DNA of 42,370 nucleotides from an uncultured Anaerolineales bacterium (GTDB lineage Bacteria; Chloroflexota; Anaerolineae; Anaerolineales; Villigracilaceae), in the NCBI GenBank assembly GCA_937960595.1, contig CALGPL010000023.1:1-42370 (forward strand), given 5' to 3'. The notes beneath the pieces were generated by a model. The model worked only from the letters and a program-made list of their open reading frames with translations. It ran no database searches and was not told where the DNA came from. Every line of letters starts with the position of its first letter. Within the stretch, counting starts at the first letter, position 1. Made by a program: the position numbers and the translations under genes. Below are positions 15,662 to 24,298 of this stretch, piece after piece.

Positions 15662-15906
15662 GATTGACCTTCCCTCTTACCCAAGTATTCGCAGATGGCA
15701 GACACGCTGGTCAGGGCGGCGATCAGGTCGGCGTCAATGGGGACGCCAAAACGCTCCTCGAGCAGGAGCATGACACCCATGTGACCCATCGAATCCCACT
15801 GCTGGATTCCCCCGAAGGCCAGGTCGGGCGAAATCTGCTCTTTGGGCAGGCTGAACGCCTCGGCCAACAGGGCGCGTACACTTTCCAATAATTCGACGTT
15901 CTCCAT
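15658..15906 (-). CDS. acyl/aminoacyl carrier protein
   Basis: 82 residues, the size of a free-standing carrier protein. The phosphopantetheine attachment site is S39 in WDSMGHM, a DSxGH variant of the common DSL motif. Four helices can be traced, with an acidic helix II-III region (LLLEERFGV). It overlaps the ligase start by ATGA, so the two proteins are translationally coupled, and it is expected to be the ligase's aminoacylation target. It needs a phosphopantetheinyl transferase encoded elsewhere. AAAGGA lies about 10 bases before the ATG. Confidence 0.9.
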   Translation of the reverse strand: MENVELLESVRALLAEAFSLPKEQISPDLAFGGIQQWDSMGHMGVMLLLEERFGVPIDADLIAALTSVSAICEYLGKREGQS

Positions 15907-15912
15907 CCAAAA

Positions 15913-17400
15913 TCAATCCTTTCCGGGCGATAAAATAGCCTCCGCGGCAGCCTGGCGGCGGGCCAGGAAACTGGCCGAGACGACCAGCCCAAACGCCGTC
16001 CAGGCATAGGGCAGGGCGAACGAATCCACGCTGAAGCCCTCGCCCAGCAGGGCAACCACGGCGAGCATGCCCATCCAGCCGAGGGCGCGTAAGAGCGGCT
16101 CGTTGCGGCGCTGCAAAGTCTGCGCCGAGGCGAAGACAATGTACAGCCAGGAGACGAACAGGGCAAAGCCGACCACGCCGGTCTCGGCCAGCAGACGCAG
16201 CCAGAGATTCTTGGGGTTGACCAGAAAGGTGTTTTCCAGATAAATTTTCTGGAACTCGCTGAGCGCCCAGCCGAACTGCGGCAGATGACTCTCGAAGTAA
16301 AAGCCGGTATTGCCCAGCCCGACCCCCAGCCAGGGGAAAGCGGTGAAGACGTTCCAGCCCAGGCCCCAGTAGGCAAAGCGCTCGGCGAGCGCCAATTGGT
16401 TGGCGAGGTAGAAGAAATTTCCGCCGCCGTAGGTCAAGGTGAAGATGGCCGCGACGCGCGTATCCAGCCGCGAAAGGAGATAGATGCCCAACGCCGCCGC
16501 GGCCGCGAAGGAGGCCGGCATCGCGGCCCGGATGAGCGCCCGGCGCCGGCCGCCGCCCAGCCGCCCGGCCAGGACGCCGCTCACCCGCCAGACCAGGAAG
16601 GCCAGGACAAGCAAGAGGGTCAGATAACCGATGCGCGAAAGGCTGGCATACGAAAGCAGGATCCCGGCCACCAGGAGCACATTCTCGGCCGAAAAACGCC
16701 ACAAGCGGAAGCGCCAGGCCGAGTATCCGGCCAGCGAAGCGCCCAGCCAGTAGGGCAGGTAGAGCATATTCAACTGATGCGCCAGCCAGGACGGTTCGAA
16801 GGCAAAGCCGGCCACCCGTTTCATGCGCAGGAATTCCGGCAGCGAACCCAGCGAGAGCATACGATGAACCGCCAGGACCGCCGGCGGAAAGAATTCGCTG
16901 CCATGCAGGTAGATGTAATACAACTGGAACAAACACCAGGCCACGATGAGAACGCCGCCCACATTCACCAACGCCAGCAGAGGCCGATATTCGGCCGGGC
17001 TGCGCAGGGCCACTGCGAAGAAGAGAAAACAGGCGCCCCCGACCAGGAGAGTCAGCAGAGCCGAGAGGACTTCGCGCGGTAGGCTGACGCTTTTGTAGAG
17101 CGGCAGGTCGGCGGAGAAGAAAGCAAGGAGCGAAGAGAACAGCGCCGCGCCCGCGAAAGCCGCCAGCGGGACGAGTTCGCCCGGCCAGCGTTCGCCGCCC
17201 AGCAAGACCGTCGGCAGGTAGAGCGCCAGCCCCAGGGCGACGAAGACCAGCGAAGGCGGCGCGACCATCGTCCCGCCCATCAGGCGCGCCAGCAGAGGCA
17301 GGCTGGTCAGCGGCAGGAGCAAGACGGCTGCCAGGGCGCAGAATCGCACCAGCGGGCGCGTCCGCCGAGCATACGCCTGGAGGGCAGAGCGCAGTCTCAT
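15913..17400 (-). CDS. O-antigen ligase/Wzy polymerase-like membrane protein
   Basis: 495 residues, very hydrophobic with about 12 predicted helices and one long outer loop (about 300-400). The segment YWGLGWNVFTAFPWLGVGLGN and the following NLWLRLLAETGVVGF are typical of the Wzy_C/O-antigen ligase family (PF04932), where a loop before the last helices carries the acceptor-binding residues. It could polymerise undecaprenyl-linked repeat units or ligate the glycan to a final acceptor on the outer face. It overlaps the Wzz-like gene by ATGA, which favours the polymerase role. 6 bp separate it from the carrier protein gene. Confidence 0.82.
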   Translation of the reverse strand: MRLRSALQAYARRTRPLVRFCALAAVLLLPLTSLPLLARLMGGTMVAPPSLVFVALGLALYLPTVLLGGERWPGELVPLAAFAGAALFSSLLAFFSADLPLYKSVSLPREVLSALLTLLVGGACFLFFAVALRSPAEYRPLLALVNVGGVLIVAWCLFQLYYIYLHGSEFFPPAVLAVHRMLSLGSLPEFLRMKRVAGFAFEPSWLAHQLNMLYLPYWLGASLAGYSAWRFRLWRFSAENVLLVAGILLSYASLSRIGYLTLLLVLAFLVWRVSGVLAGRLGGGRRRALIRAAMPASFAAAAALGIYLLSRLDTRVAAIFTLTYGGGNFFYLANQLALAERFAYWGLGWNVFTAFPWLGVGLGNTGFYFESHLPQFGWALSEFQKIYLENTFLVNPKNLWLRLLAETGVVGFALFVSWLYIVFASAQTLQRRNEPLLRALGWMGMLAVVALLGEGFSVDSFALPYAWTAFGLVVSASFLARRQAAAEAILSPGKD

Positions 17401-18200
17401 GCGGCCCTCCGCCGGCGCGGCAAGCCGGACAAGACAAGGAAAAGGCCCGCCAACCAGCCCAAGGCCGCGCCCGCCAGCAACAAAGCGCCCAGGGCATGGC
17501 GCTGCGGCGCGGCCGGGACTTCGGCCGGGCGCACCAGTTCGAGGCGGATGGCCGGGTCGAGGCGGCGGCCGGCGGCGCGTTCCTGCTCCAGGCGGGCAGT
17601 CGCCTCCGCCAGGCGGGCGCTGACCTGCGCGGCGGAGGCGAAATCCGTCCCGGCGCAGGCGTTGCCGGCGGTCAGGTCTCCGCCGGAGAAACAGGTCTCC
17701 AGCAGGGCCAGTTCGAGGCTCAGGCTGCGGGCGGCGACGGCGTGGCCGTAGGCCTCCTGCAGGACGGGGTCGGCGGCCTGCGCCCAGGCATTGGCCAGCA
17801 AGGCAGCCGTCTGCGGGTCGGTGGCGCGGGCGGTGAACATCCAGGTAGTGTAATAGCGGTCGAGGCGGATGCGGGCGCGCAACTCGGCCTCGGAGATCGA
17901 AAGACCCGCCGCTTCCAGACGCCGGACGGCCGCAGCGATGACTTCATCGGCGTAAATCAAGTCGTCCACCGCGCCGAGCGGCTCGCGCAGGTCGAGCGAG
18001 ACGATGTTCTCGAGATGATGTTCGGCGGCGAACAGGTCGAAATCGAACGAGACGTAATACTCGGCCTGGGCCACGTAGACGGGCGGCAGGAAGACCGCCG
18101 CGGCGCGCCCCAGCAGGGCGCCCAGGACGGTCAGGAGCAGCATCAGCCACCAGCCGCGCAGCAAGCGGCCGAGGACGGTCAGAGGGTCAAATTCGTTCAT
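17397..18200 (-). CDS. Wzz-like polysaccharide co-polymerase without kinase domain
   Basis: 267 residues with TM1 at about 17-37 and TM2 at about 238-260 flanking an extracytoplasmic domain of roughly 200 residues containing helical, Ala/Leu-rich stretches. PPVYVAQAEY after TM1 is the common Wzz motif region. There is no Walker-type tyrosine kinase domain and only a short basic tail (LPRRRRAA), so it is the short form that sets polymer chain length. Two Cys lie in the outer domain (CFSGGDLTAGNAC). It overlaps the WecA-like gene by 14 bp and the Wzy-like gene by 4 bp, consistent with a Wzy-dependent assembly set. Confidence 0.82.
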   Translation of the reverse strand: MNEFDPLTVLGRLLRGWWLMLLLTVLGALLGRAAAVFLPPVYVAQAEYYVSFDFDLFAAEHHLENIVSLDLREPLGAVDDLIYADEVIAAAVRRLEAAGLSISEAELRARIRLDRYYTTWMFTARATDPQTAALLANAWAQAADPVLQEAYGHAVAARSLSLELALLETCFSGGDLTAGNACAGTDFASAAQVSARLAEATARLEQERAAGRRLDPAIRLELVRPAEVPAAPQRHALGALLLAGAALGWLAGLFLVLSGLPRRRRAA

Positions 18201-19242
18201 TGCGAATGCCCAACCAGAGGATGAGACCGCCGCCCGCCAGACAGACCGCCAGGAAGATGAGGTTGGCCGTCAGTGGACTCTGGCCGAGGGCGATGAAGGC
18301 AAGGCAGCCCAGCACGATCGTCTGCATGTGCATGACCATCACGGCGCGCTTGGCATCCAGTCCCAGAGCGACCAGGCGGTGGTAGGTGTGGTCGCGGCCG
18401 GCTTTGTAGATGGGCATGCGGCGCAGCAGGCGCGAGAACGTCACCAGGGTGGTGTCGAAAATCGGCAGGCCGAGGATGAGAATAGGCACGAACCAAGAGG
18501 AGGCCAGCGGACGCTGGCCGGGCGTGAAGAGAATCGCGATCGCCGCCAGCCAGAATCCGAAGGTCTGGGCGCCCGAATCGCCCAGGAAGAGCCGCGCCGG
18601 GGTGGTGTTGTAAAAATACAGACCCAGGCAAATGCCGAGCAGCAGCGACATCAGATGCAAAAGCGGCTCCTGTGACCCCAACAGGCCGACCAGAATCATG
18701 AAGGCCAGGGCGATGCCGCTCGTGCCGATGACGATGCCATCCATGCTGTCGATCAGGTTCATGGCGTTGGTGATGCCGATCAGCCAGAAGAGCGTGATGA
18801 ACCAGTTGCCCCAGGTGAGAACCGCGCCGTGCAGCCCGAGAAAGCCGGGCTGGAGAATTTGCACATAGACCCCCAGCCAGATGAGCAAGACGCCGGCAAG
18901 CGCCTGGCCGAGCAGTTTCAGCCAGGGAGGCAGGCGCTTGTAGTCGTCCCACAGGCCAAAGGCAAAGACGATCAGGCCGGGGAGCAGAATGCGCCACAGG
19001 GCAGACATGGCCGGCGCGCCGACGACCAGCCCGCCCAGGACGACCGAGGCGACCAGAGCAATGCCGCCCGCCAGAGGGGTGGGCGTCTCGTGCTGTTTGT
19101 GCGGCAGGACGCCCGGCACGTCCATCGGCCCGACGCGCCGCGCCAGCCGGATGGCCAGCCAGCCCATGCCCAGCGCCAGGGCCAACCCGACCAGAATGTT
19201 GACAAACAAGTAGGAAGGAAAGACAAGAATTTGATCGTCCAT
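18187..19242 (-). CDS. WecA/TagO/MraY-type polyprenyl-phosphate sugar-1-phosphate transferase
   Basis: 351 residues from ATG 19242; a GTG six codons upstream is an alternative. About 10-11 membrane helices. Family motifs are PTPLAGG (54-60), FGLWDD (95-100), NAMNLIDSMDG (159-169), LFLGDSGAQ and the His-rich RDHTYHRL loop. It transfers a HexNAc-1-phosphate from a UDP-sugar to undecaprenyl phosphate at the cytoplasmic face, the committed first step of repeat-unit synthesis. NLIDSMDG and RDHTYHRL favour WecA/TagO over MraY. It lies 2 bp downstream of a GT4 gene that could add the second sugar. Confidence 0.92.
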   Translation of the reverse strand: MDDQILVFPSYLFVNILVGLALALGMGWLAIRLARRVGPMDVPGVLPHKQHETPTPLAGGIALVASVVLGGLVVGAPAMSALWRILLPGLIVFAFGLWDDYKRLPPWLKLLGQALAGVLLIWLGVYVQILQPGFLGLHGAVLTWGNWFITLFWLIGITNAMNLIDSMDGIVIGTSGIALAFMILVGLLGSQEPLLHLMSLLLGICLGLYFYNTTPARLFLGDSGAQTFGFWLAAIAILFTPGQRPLASSWFVPILILGLPIFDTTLVTFSRLLRRMPIYKAGRDHTYHRLVALGLDAKRAVMVMHMQTIVLGCLAFIALGQSPLTANLIFLAVCLAGGGLILWLGIRNERI

Positions 19243-19244
19243 GC

Positions 19245-20366
19245 TCACAGACCTTTCCACCCGGCCCGGGCGTAGATGCGGAGCGTCTCCTCGTTGACCC
19301 GCGTGGTGGAGAATTCGGCCTCCACCATTTTACGTCCTGCCGCGCCCATCCGCCGGCGCAGGGCAGGATCGGCGATCAGCGTCTTCAGCGCGGCAGCCAG
19401 GGCGGGGGCATCCCGCGCCGGCACCAGCAGGCCGGTCTCACCATGCCGGACGGCGTGACGGCAGCCCGGCACATCGGTCGCCACCACCGGGCGTCCGCAG
19501 GCGGCGGCTTCGATGATGGTGGTCGGCAGGCCTTCACGGTAGGAAGGCAGACAAAAGACGTGCGCCCCGGCCAGCACCTTTTCCATGTCGCCGCGCCAGC
19601 CCCAGTATTCGACCGCGCCCTCGGCATGCCAGGCCTGGAGTTGGTCCTCGGAAATCGAGGCCGGATTGCCCGGATCGGGGCGGCCGACCAGGGCCAGGCG
19701 TGCCCGAACGCCCTCGGCTTTCAACAGGCGGGAGGCTTCCACCAGTTCGCCGATGCCCTTGTCCCACAACATGCGCCCGGCAAAGACGATCAGCGGCACG
19801 CCCGGCGGCTCCGGCTGCGGACGATAGGCCTCGATGTCCACGCCGGCGCTGCGCACCACGTGCGAGCGTTCGGGGCCGGTCAGCCGGTTGGCGATGAAGA
19901 ACTGGCGGTCCTCTTCGTTGTCGAAGACGGCTTGGGTGCGCGCCAGCGCCCGGCGGTACCAGGCTTTGGCCAGCCAGCGCAGGGCAGCGCGCCCGGCCCC
20001 GCCCTGGCCAAAGACGTAACCCAGGCCGGTCACGCCGTTGATGACACAGTCCACGCCCGCCAGCCAGGCCGCCAGCGAACCGTAGAGGACGCATTTGATG
20101 GTGAAATGATGCACCAGGGCCGGCCGTTCGCGGCGGTAGAGGCGCGTCAGCGCCAGAATCGCGCCGGCCTCGCGCAGCGGGTTCATGCCGGTGCGCGTCA
20201 ATGGGAGCGGCAGCCAGCGGAAACCGGCCTGCTGCAAGGCGGCAACGTACTCGCCCGGCGGCGAGACCAGAATCACCTCGGCCCCGCGGGCGCGCAGGAA
20301 ATGCGCCTGCGCCTGACGGAAGCGGTAGAGGTACCAGTCGGTGTTGGCGACCAGGGCAATTTTCAT
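19245..20366 (-). CDS. family 4 glycosyltransferase (PglA/WbpT-like)
   Basis: 373 residues from ATG 20366 (MKIALVANTDWYLYRF). It has a two-domain GT-B fold: VHHFTIKCVLYGS and NGVTGLGYVF in the N-domain resemble GT4 enzymes that act on undecaprenyl-PP-linked bacillosamine or HexNAc. The C-domain has VFAGRMLWDKGIGEL and SYREGLPTTIIEAAACGRPVV, the E-x7-E nucleotide-sugar site. No strong Shine-Dalgarno precedes the ATG. Placed next to the WecA-like gene, a second-sugar role is plausible. Confidence 0.88.
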   Translation of the reverse strand: MKIALVANTDWYLYRFRQAQAHFLRARGAEVILVSPPGEYVAALQQAGFRWLPLPLTRTGMNPLREAGAILALTRLYRRERPALVHHFTIKCVLYGSLAAWLAGVDCVINGVTGLGYVFGQGGAGRAALRWLAKAWYRRALARTQAVFDNEEDRQFFIANRLTGPERSHVVRSAGVDIEAYRPQPEPPGVPLIVFAGRMLWDKGIGELVEASRLLKAEGVRARLALVGRPDPGNPASISEDQLQAWHAEGAVEYWGWRGDMEKVLAGAHVFCLPSYREGLPTTIIEAAACGRPVVATDVPGCRHAVRHGETGLLVPARDAPALAAALKTLIADPALRRRMGAAGRKMVEAEFSTTRVNEETLRIYARAGWKGL

Positions 20367-20371
20367 GGCAG

Positions 20372-21514
20372 TCACAGTCGGCCCTCTATTATATCCTCGT
20401 ACAGGCGGGCGTAGGCGGCGGCCATCTTGTCCAGGCTGTAGCGGTCTTGCACCCGCTGACGGGCGGCGCGCCCCAACGCCTGCCGGGCAGACGGCGGCAG
20501 GGCAAGCATCTCGCCCCAGGCGTCGGCCAGCGCCTGCGGCCGGCGCGGCGGGACGACCCGCCCCGTCTCGCCGAGGATCAGGGCGGCGTCGCCGACGTCG
20601 GTCGAGACGCAAGGGACGCCGCAGGCCATCGCCTCGCCCAGGACGAGCGGGAAGGCCTCGCCCCACGAACTGAGCGCCGCCAGGTCGAGGGCGGCAGTCA
20701 GGGCCGGGGCGTCGGTGCGCAGGCCGAGCAAATGGACAGCCCCCTCCAGCCCCTCCTCGCGCAGCCAGGCGACCAGGTCGGGGTTCTGGGGGGTGATGTC
20801 CCGGCCCCACAAGACGAAGTGGACCTCCGGCCGCCGACGGCGCAGAAGGGCGGCGGCGCGCAGGAAGTTGCGGTGGTCTTTGTGCGGGTCGAAGCGCGCC
20901 GCCAGGCCGATCAGGAGCGCATCGGCCGGCAGGCCCAATTCGGCCCGCAAGCGCGCCCGCGCCGCCGGGTCGGGCCGGAAGCGGTCGAGGTCAATGCCGT
21001 TGGGGATGACGGTCATTCGCGTTGCGTCGTAGCCGAGGGCCGCGTGGGTGCGGCGCGCCGCCTCGGCGCAGCAGACGATGGCCTTCGGCAGGCGGCGCGA
21101 GAGACGAGCGTTCAGGCGGATGATCAGGCGGGTGGCCGGTTTGAGGCCGCTCATTTCGCCGACCGTCAGATGGACGCCCCAGACGACCGGCGGACGACCG
21201 GCCAGCGGCGCGGCCAGGCCGCCGAGGAAGTCGGCGTGGTACATCCAGGTCTGGACGAGGGCCGGCCGGAAGCGGCACAGGTGAGCGACCAGGCGCAGGT
21301 AGCCGCGCGGGTCGGGCGCGCCCGGCTTCATGTCCAGGAGGTGAACCGGCACGCCCAGGGCGCGGATTCGGTCGGCCAGCGGCGCTTCGGAGGAGAGCGA
21401 AAAGACCTGGCATTCGAACTGCTGCCGGTCGAGGCGGGTCAGCAGGTTGAGCAGGGTCGTCTCGGCGCCGCCGATCCCCAGGCCGGTGGCAACGTGGGCG
21501 ATTCTGAAGGTCAT
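20372..21514 (-). CDS. family 4 glycosyltransferase
   Basis: 380 residues. The N-domain starts HVATGLGIGGAETTLLNL, the glycine-rich loop of GT4 enzymes. IPNGIDLDRFRP marks the domain junction, GLAARFDPHKDHRNFL follows, and LSSWGEAFPLVLGEAMACG holds the E-x7-E donor site. It starts with ATG in an ATGA overlap with the stop of the next GT4 gene (21511-21514). It has no membrane segments and acts in the cytosol or on the inner leaflet. Sugar unknown. Confidence 0.9.
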   Translation of the reverse strand: MTFRIAHVATGLGIGGAETTLLNLLTRLDRQQFECQVFSLSSEAPLADRIRALGVPVHLLDMKPGAPDPRGYLRLVAHLCRFRPALVQTWMYHADFLGGLAAPLAGRPPVVWGVHLTVGEMSGLKPATRLIIRLNARLSRRLPKAIVCCAEAARRTHAALGYDATRMTVIPNGIDLDRFRPDPAARARLRAELGLPADALLIGLAARFDPHKDHRNFLRAAALLRRRRPEVHFVLWGRDITPQNPDLVAWLREEGLEGAVHLLGLRTDAPALTAALDLAALSSWGEAFPLVLGEAMACGVPCVSTDVGDAALILGETGRVVPPRRPQALADAWGEMLALPPSARQALGRAARQRVQDRYSLDKMAAAYARLYEDIIEGRL

Positions 21515-22617
21515 CGGCCCGCTCCCAAAAGCAGCGGCAGGTAACGCGCCAGCGCCGCTTCGACCGAGAAATCCTGCGCCCGCCGGCGCAACGACTCGGG
21601 CGAGAGAGGCTCATCCAGGGCGGCCTCCATCGCCTGCGCCAGGGAGGCCTCATCGCCGACCGGCGCCAACCGGCCGTATGCCCCCCGCGCCAGAATCTCG
21701 GCCGGGCCGCCCGGGCAGTCGGTTGCGACCACCTGCGTCCCGCAGGCCAGCGCCTCGACCAGGACGTTGCCGAAGCCCTCCCAGGCCGAACTGAGCACCA
21801 GGACGGCGCTGCGCTTTATGTAGCGGTAGGGATTGGGGTCGAAGCCGGCCCATTGGACCTCGGCCGAAAGGTTCAGGGAGGCAGCCAGAGATTGCAACTC
21901 GTCCCGCAACTCGCCCTCGCCGAGGATGAACAGCCGCGCCGCCCGGCGGGCGCGCAGGCGAGCGAAGGCGCGCAGCAGAGTCGGATAATCTTTGGCCGCC
22001 GTCAGCCGCCCGACCGCCAGGATGACCGGCGGCTGCCCGGCCGCGAACCAGGGGTGGTCGAGGCCGGCCGCGGCTTGCTGTTCGAGGACCGGGGTGACGA
22101 TTGGATTGTAGATGACCTCGATGCGCTCGCGGCGCAGCCCGGCCAGAGCGACCAGCCCGTCGGCCACGCCCTGCGAGACGGCCACCACCCGGTCGGCGTG
22201 CGGGTAGAGCAGGCGCACCGCCAACGGAAAGAGCCGCTCCCAGCGCCGCACGCCCTGGGCGGCAGCGCGCCCCAAGTCGTTGTGTTCGACCAGCACCAGG
22301 CGCGTCCGGCCGGAGGCCAGACGACGGGCCGGGACGGCCAGCAGGTTGAGATAGGTCAGGTTGGAAAGGAGCGCGCCCGGGCGCTCGCGGCGCAGGTAAC
22401 GAACCAGAGCGGGCAGCGCCGACAGGGCGCGGCGGGCGTTCAAGTCCACGAGATGGACGCGCCGATCGAGCAGCGGCAAAAAGGATCCCTCGGCGCGCAC
22501 CAGCAGCAGGTCCACCTGCTGGCCGCGCTCGACCAGGCCGTGGGCCAGGTTCAACATCACCCGTTCCGCGCCGCCCGATCCCAGGCCGGGCAGGAGGATG
22601 GCGAGGCGGCCGCTCAT
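21511..22617 (-). CDS. family 4 glycosyltransferase
   Basis: 368 residues from ATG 22617. LLPGLGSGGAERVMLNLAHG is the GT4 N-terminal signature, VIYNPIV the hinge, and LAVGRLTAAKDYPTLLRAF with LSSAWEGFGNVLVEALACG forms the donor site. This subgroup resembles enzymes adding GalNAc or galactose in PglJ/WbnH-like pathways, but specificity cannot be read. The codon at 22617 overlaps the upstream GT2 stop by ATGA, so four or more glycosyltransferases here are translationally chained. Confidence 0.9.
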   Translation of the reverse strand: MSGRLAILLPGLGSGGAERVMLNLAHGLVERGQQVDLLLVRAEGSFLPLLDRRVHLVDLNARRALSALPALVRYLRRERPGALLSNLTYLNLLAVPARRLASGRTRLVLVEHNDLGRAAAQGVRRWERLFPLAVRLLYPHADRVVAVSQGVADGLVALAGLRRERIEVIYNPIVTPVLEQQAAAGLDHPWFAAGQPPVILAVGRLTAAKDYPTLLRAFARLRARRAARLFILGEGELRDELQSLAASLNLSAEVQWAGFDPNPYRYIKRSAVLVLSSAWEGFGNVLVEALACGTQVVATDCPGGPAEILARGAYGRLAPVGDEASLAQAMEAALDEPLSPESLRRRAQDFSVEAALARYLPLLLGAGR

Positions 22618-23540
22618 TGCGGGGCGCCTCCTCGCGCCAGGCGGCGCCAGAGATACCGGAGACAGGTCAGGGCAAAGAGCGGGTCGCGGCGGAAACCGGC
22701 GCGCAGGCCCTCGAAGGCATACGGCCAGCGGCGGTGATAGAGGGCGGTGGCCGTCAGCCGATAGGCGTACTCGCCGTGGGCGCGCAGCATCGCCCGCCGT
22801 GCAGCCGAAGGCAAGTCGGCGCGGGCCAGGAAAGCGGCCAGCATGCGCAGGTCTTCGCGGTTGACCTCCATCCGCCGCGTCCCATAGAGCGGGTGACGGG
22901 AATCTTCGAGATGGAAAGTGGCCGAGCCGGCGTGCTGGCAGTAACGGTAAAGCACCCGCTCGAGCGGGAGGGGGCGAATGCCCGCCAGCGCCATGCGGAT
23001 AAGCAGGTCGCGGTCGGCGACGAGGCGGAAGTCGGGATTGAAGAGGCCCACCTGGTCGAAGACCGCCCGGCGGAAGAACCAACCGTTGGGAACCGGCGCC
23101 TCGACGATGCGCCGCCAGAAATCCTGCTCGCCGACGGGCGGATCGACGCGCAGCAGCCGCTCGCCAGAGGCCGCCTGCTCAAAGGTCTCGGCCGCGCCGG
23201 AGACGGCCAGCGCCTGAGGATGAGAGTCGAAGGCCTGGGCGACGGCGGCAAACGCCCCGGCCGGATAGAGGTCGTCGGTGTTGAGCCAGGCAAGCACCTG
23301 GCCGCGCGCCAGGCGGATGCCCTTGTTGATGGCGTCGTACATGCCGCGGTCCGGTTCGCTGATGAGGCGCAAATGAGGATAGCGCGCCAGGACCTCGAGC
23401 GTGCCGTCGGTCGAACCGCCGTCTACGACGATGTGCTCCCAGTGCGGATAGTCCTGGGCGCGCACGCTCTCGATGGCGGCGGGGATCATGCCGGCCCGAT
23501 TGTAAGAGGGGGTGATGATGCTGATCAGCAGGGCGTCCAT
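22614..23540 (-). CDS. family 2 glycosyltransferase
   Basis: 308 residues. LISIITPSYNR (5-15), [10 protein letters not shown] (38-47), SEPDRGMYDAINKG (61-74), NTDD (87-90) and VADRDLLIRM form the GT-A donor and catalytic sites. The C-terminal 80 residues are basic and form a tail seen in WbdO/WfgS-type glycosyltransferases. Its ATG shares a base with the stop of the DUF115/GT42-like gene upstream (TGATG). Confidence 0.9.
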   Translation of the reverse strand: MDALLISIITPSYNRAGMIPAAIESVRAQDYPHWEHIVVDGGSTDGTLEVLARYPHLRLISEPDRGMYDAINKGIRLARGQVLAWLNTDDLYPAGAFAAVAQAFDSHPQALAVSGAAETFEQAASGERLLRVDPPVGEQDFWRRIVEAPVPNGWFFRRAVFDQVGLFNPDFRLVADRDLLIRMALAGIRPLPLERVLYRYCQHAGSATFHLEDSRHPLYGTRRMEVNREDLRMLAAFLARADLPSAARRAMLRAHGEYAYRLTATALYHRRWPYAFEGLRAGFRRDPLFALTCLRYLWRRLARGGAPQ

Positions 23541-24298
23541 CAGAACAGGGAATCGTAGGGGACTTTGGGGAAGACGGTCAATTTGCCCTCAATGGTGGCG
23601 TCCAGCACCTGCCGGCCGGCGCGTTCGTAGGCCTGACGGGCCAGACGGTAGGCAATTTCGGAGGTCGCCAGATCAGGGAGTTCCCACCGAAAGCCTTTGC
23701 CGAAGTAGTGAGGCGAGAAATGGTTGGGATCGTCGCCCTGGGAGGTGACCGCTTGCCCGGCCGGCCCCTGGGTGACGAAATTATGATCCACCCCGATCAG
23801 GATGACCTGTTCGAAGCCGAGGTGAAAGGCGATTTGCAGCGCCACGTAGGTGACGGTCGCCCCTGGCCAGAGCGGGCGGCGGATGTCGGCGGTGAAGCCG
23901 CGCCCCGGGCAGGAGGCGTTGAAGAAGACCGTATCGGGGGTCAGGCGCGGCAGGTCGCGGCGCGAACCCCAGGGCAGGAATTTGGGCATGGGCAGGTCGA
24001 GGATCTCGGCCGCGCACTGGCGGATGACGAGATGATTGACCGAGACGAAATAAGTGGTGTGAAAGCCCAGTTCGGGGAAGAGCAGATAGACGCGGTTCAT
24101 CCCGAAGGTGTATTCGCCGCGCAGTTTGCTCAGGTCGGTGCGGCGCAGGCTGGGGCCGTTGCCGAGGATGAAGCAACGTTTGCCGCGCTGACTATCCTTC
24201 CATTCGGCCAGCAGGCGGCGGCTTTGGCGTCCCCAGGGATGAACGGTCATGTCCAGGCGGTGCTTGAGGCAGCGCGCCAGTTCGAGGGGCAGGTTCAT
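23540..24298 (-). CDS. DUF115/MptE-like protein, second copy, resembles GT42 sialyltransferases
   Basis: 252 residues from ATG 24298 in an ATGA overlap with the upstream capsule-type gene. FILGNGPSLR (43-52), YVALQIAFHLGFEQVILIGVD and PNH(193)FSPHYFGKG match the protein at 7242-8057; by eye about 70-75% of positions agree over the C-terminal two thirds. N-termini differ. The DNA of the two genes has diverged and this copy is richer in GC, so they are not a recent duplication. Function inferred as for the first copy, possibly transfer of a CMP-activated nonulosonic acid. Both copies sit next to polymer-building glycosyltransferases. Confidence 0.75.
   Translation of the reverse strand: MNLPLELARCLKHRLDMTVHPWGRQSRRLLAEWKDSQRGKRCFILGNGPSLRRTDLSKLRGEYTFGMNRVYLLFPELGFHTTYFVSVNHLVIRQCAAEILDLPMPKFLPWGSRRDLPRLTPDTVFFNASCPGRGFTADIRRPLWPGATVTYVALQIAFHLGFEQVILIGVDHNFVTQGPAGQAVTSQGDDPNHFSPHYFGKGFRWELPDLATSEIAYRLARQAYERAGRQVLDATIEGKLTVFPKVPYDSLF

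Noticed and set aside
15734-17497. Long leftward open frame in another frame across the Wzy-like gene
   Set aside because: Pro/Arg/Gly-rich translation without helices or motifs; the Wzy frame is clearly the coding one.
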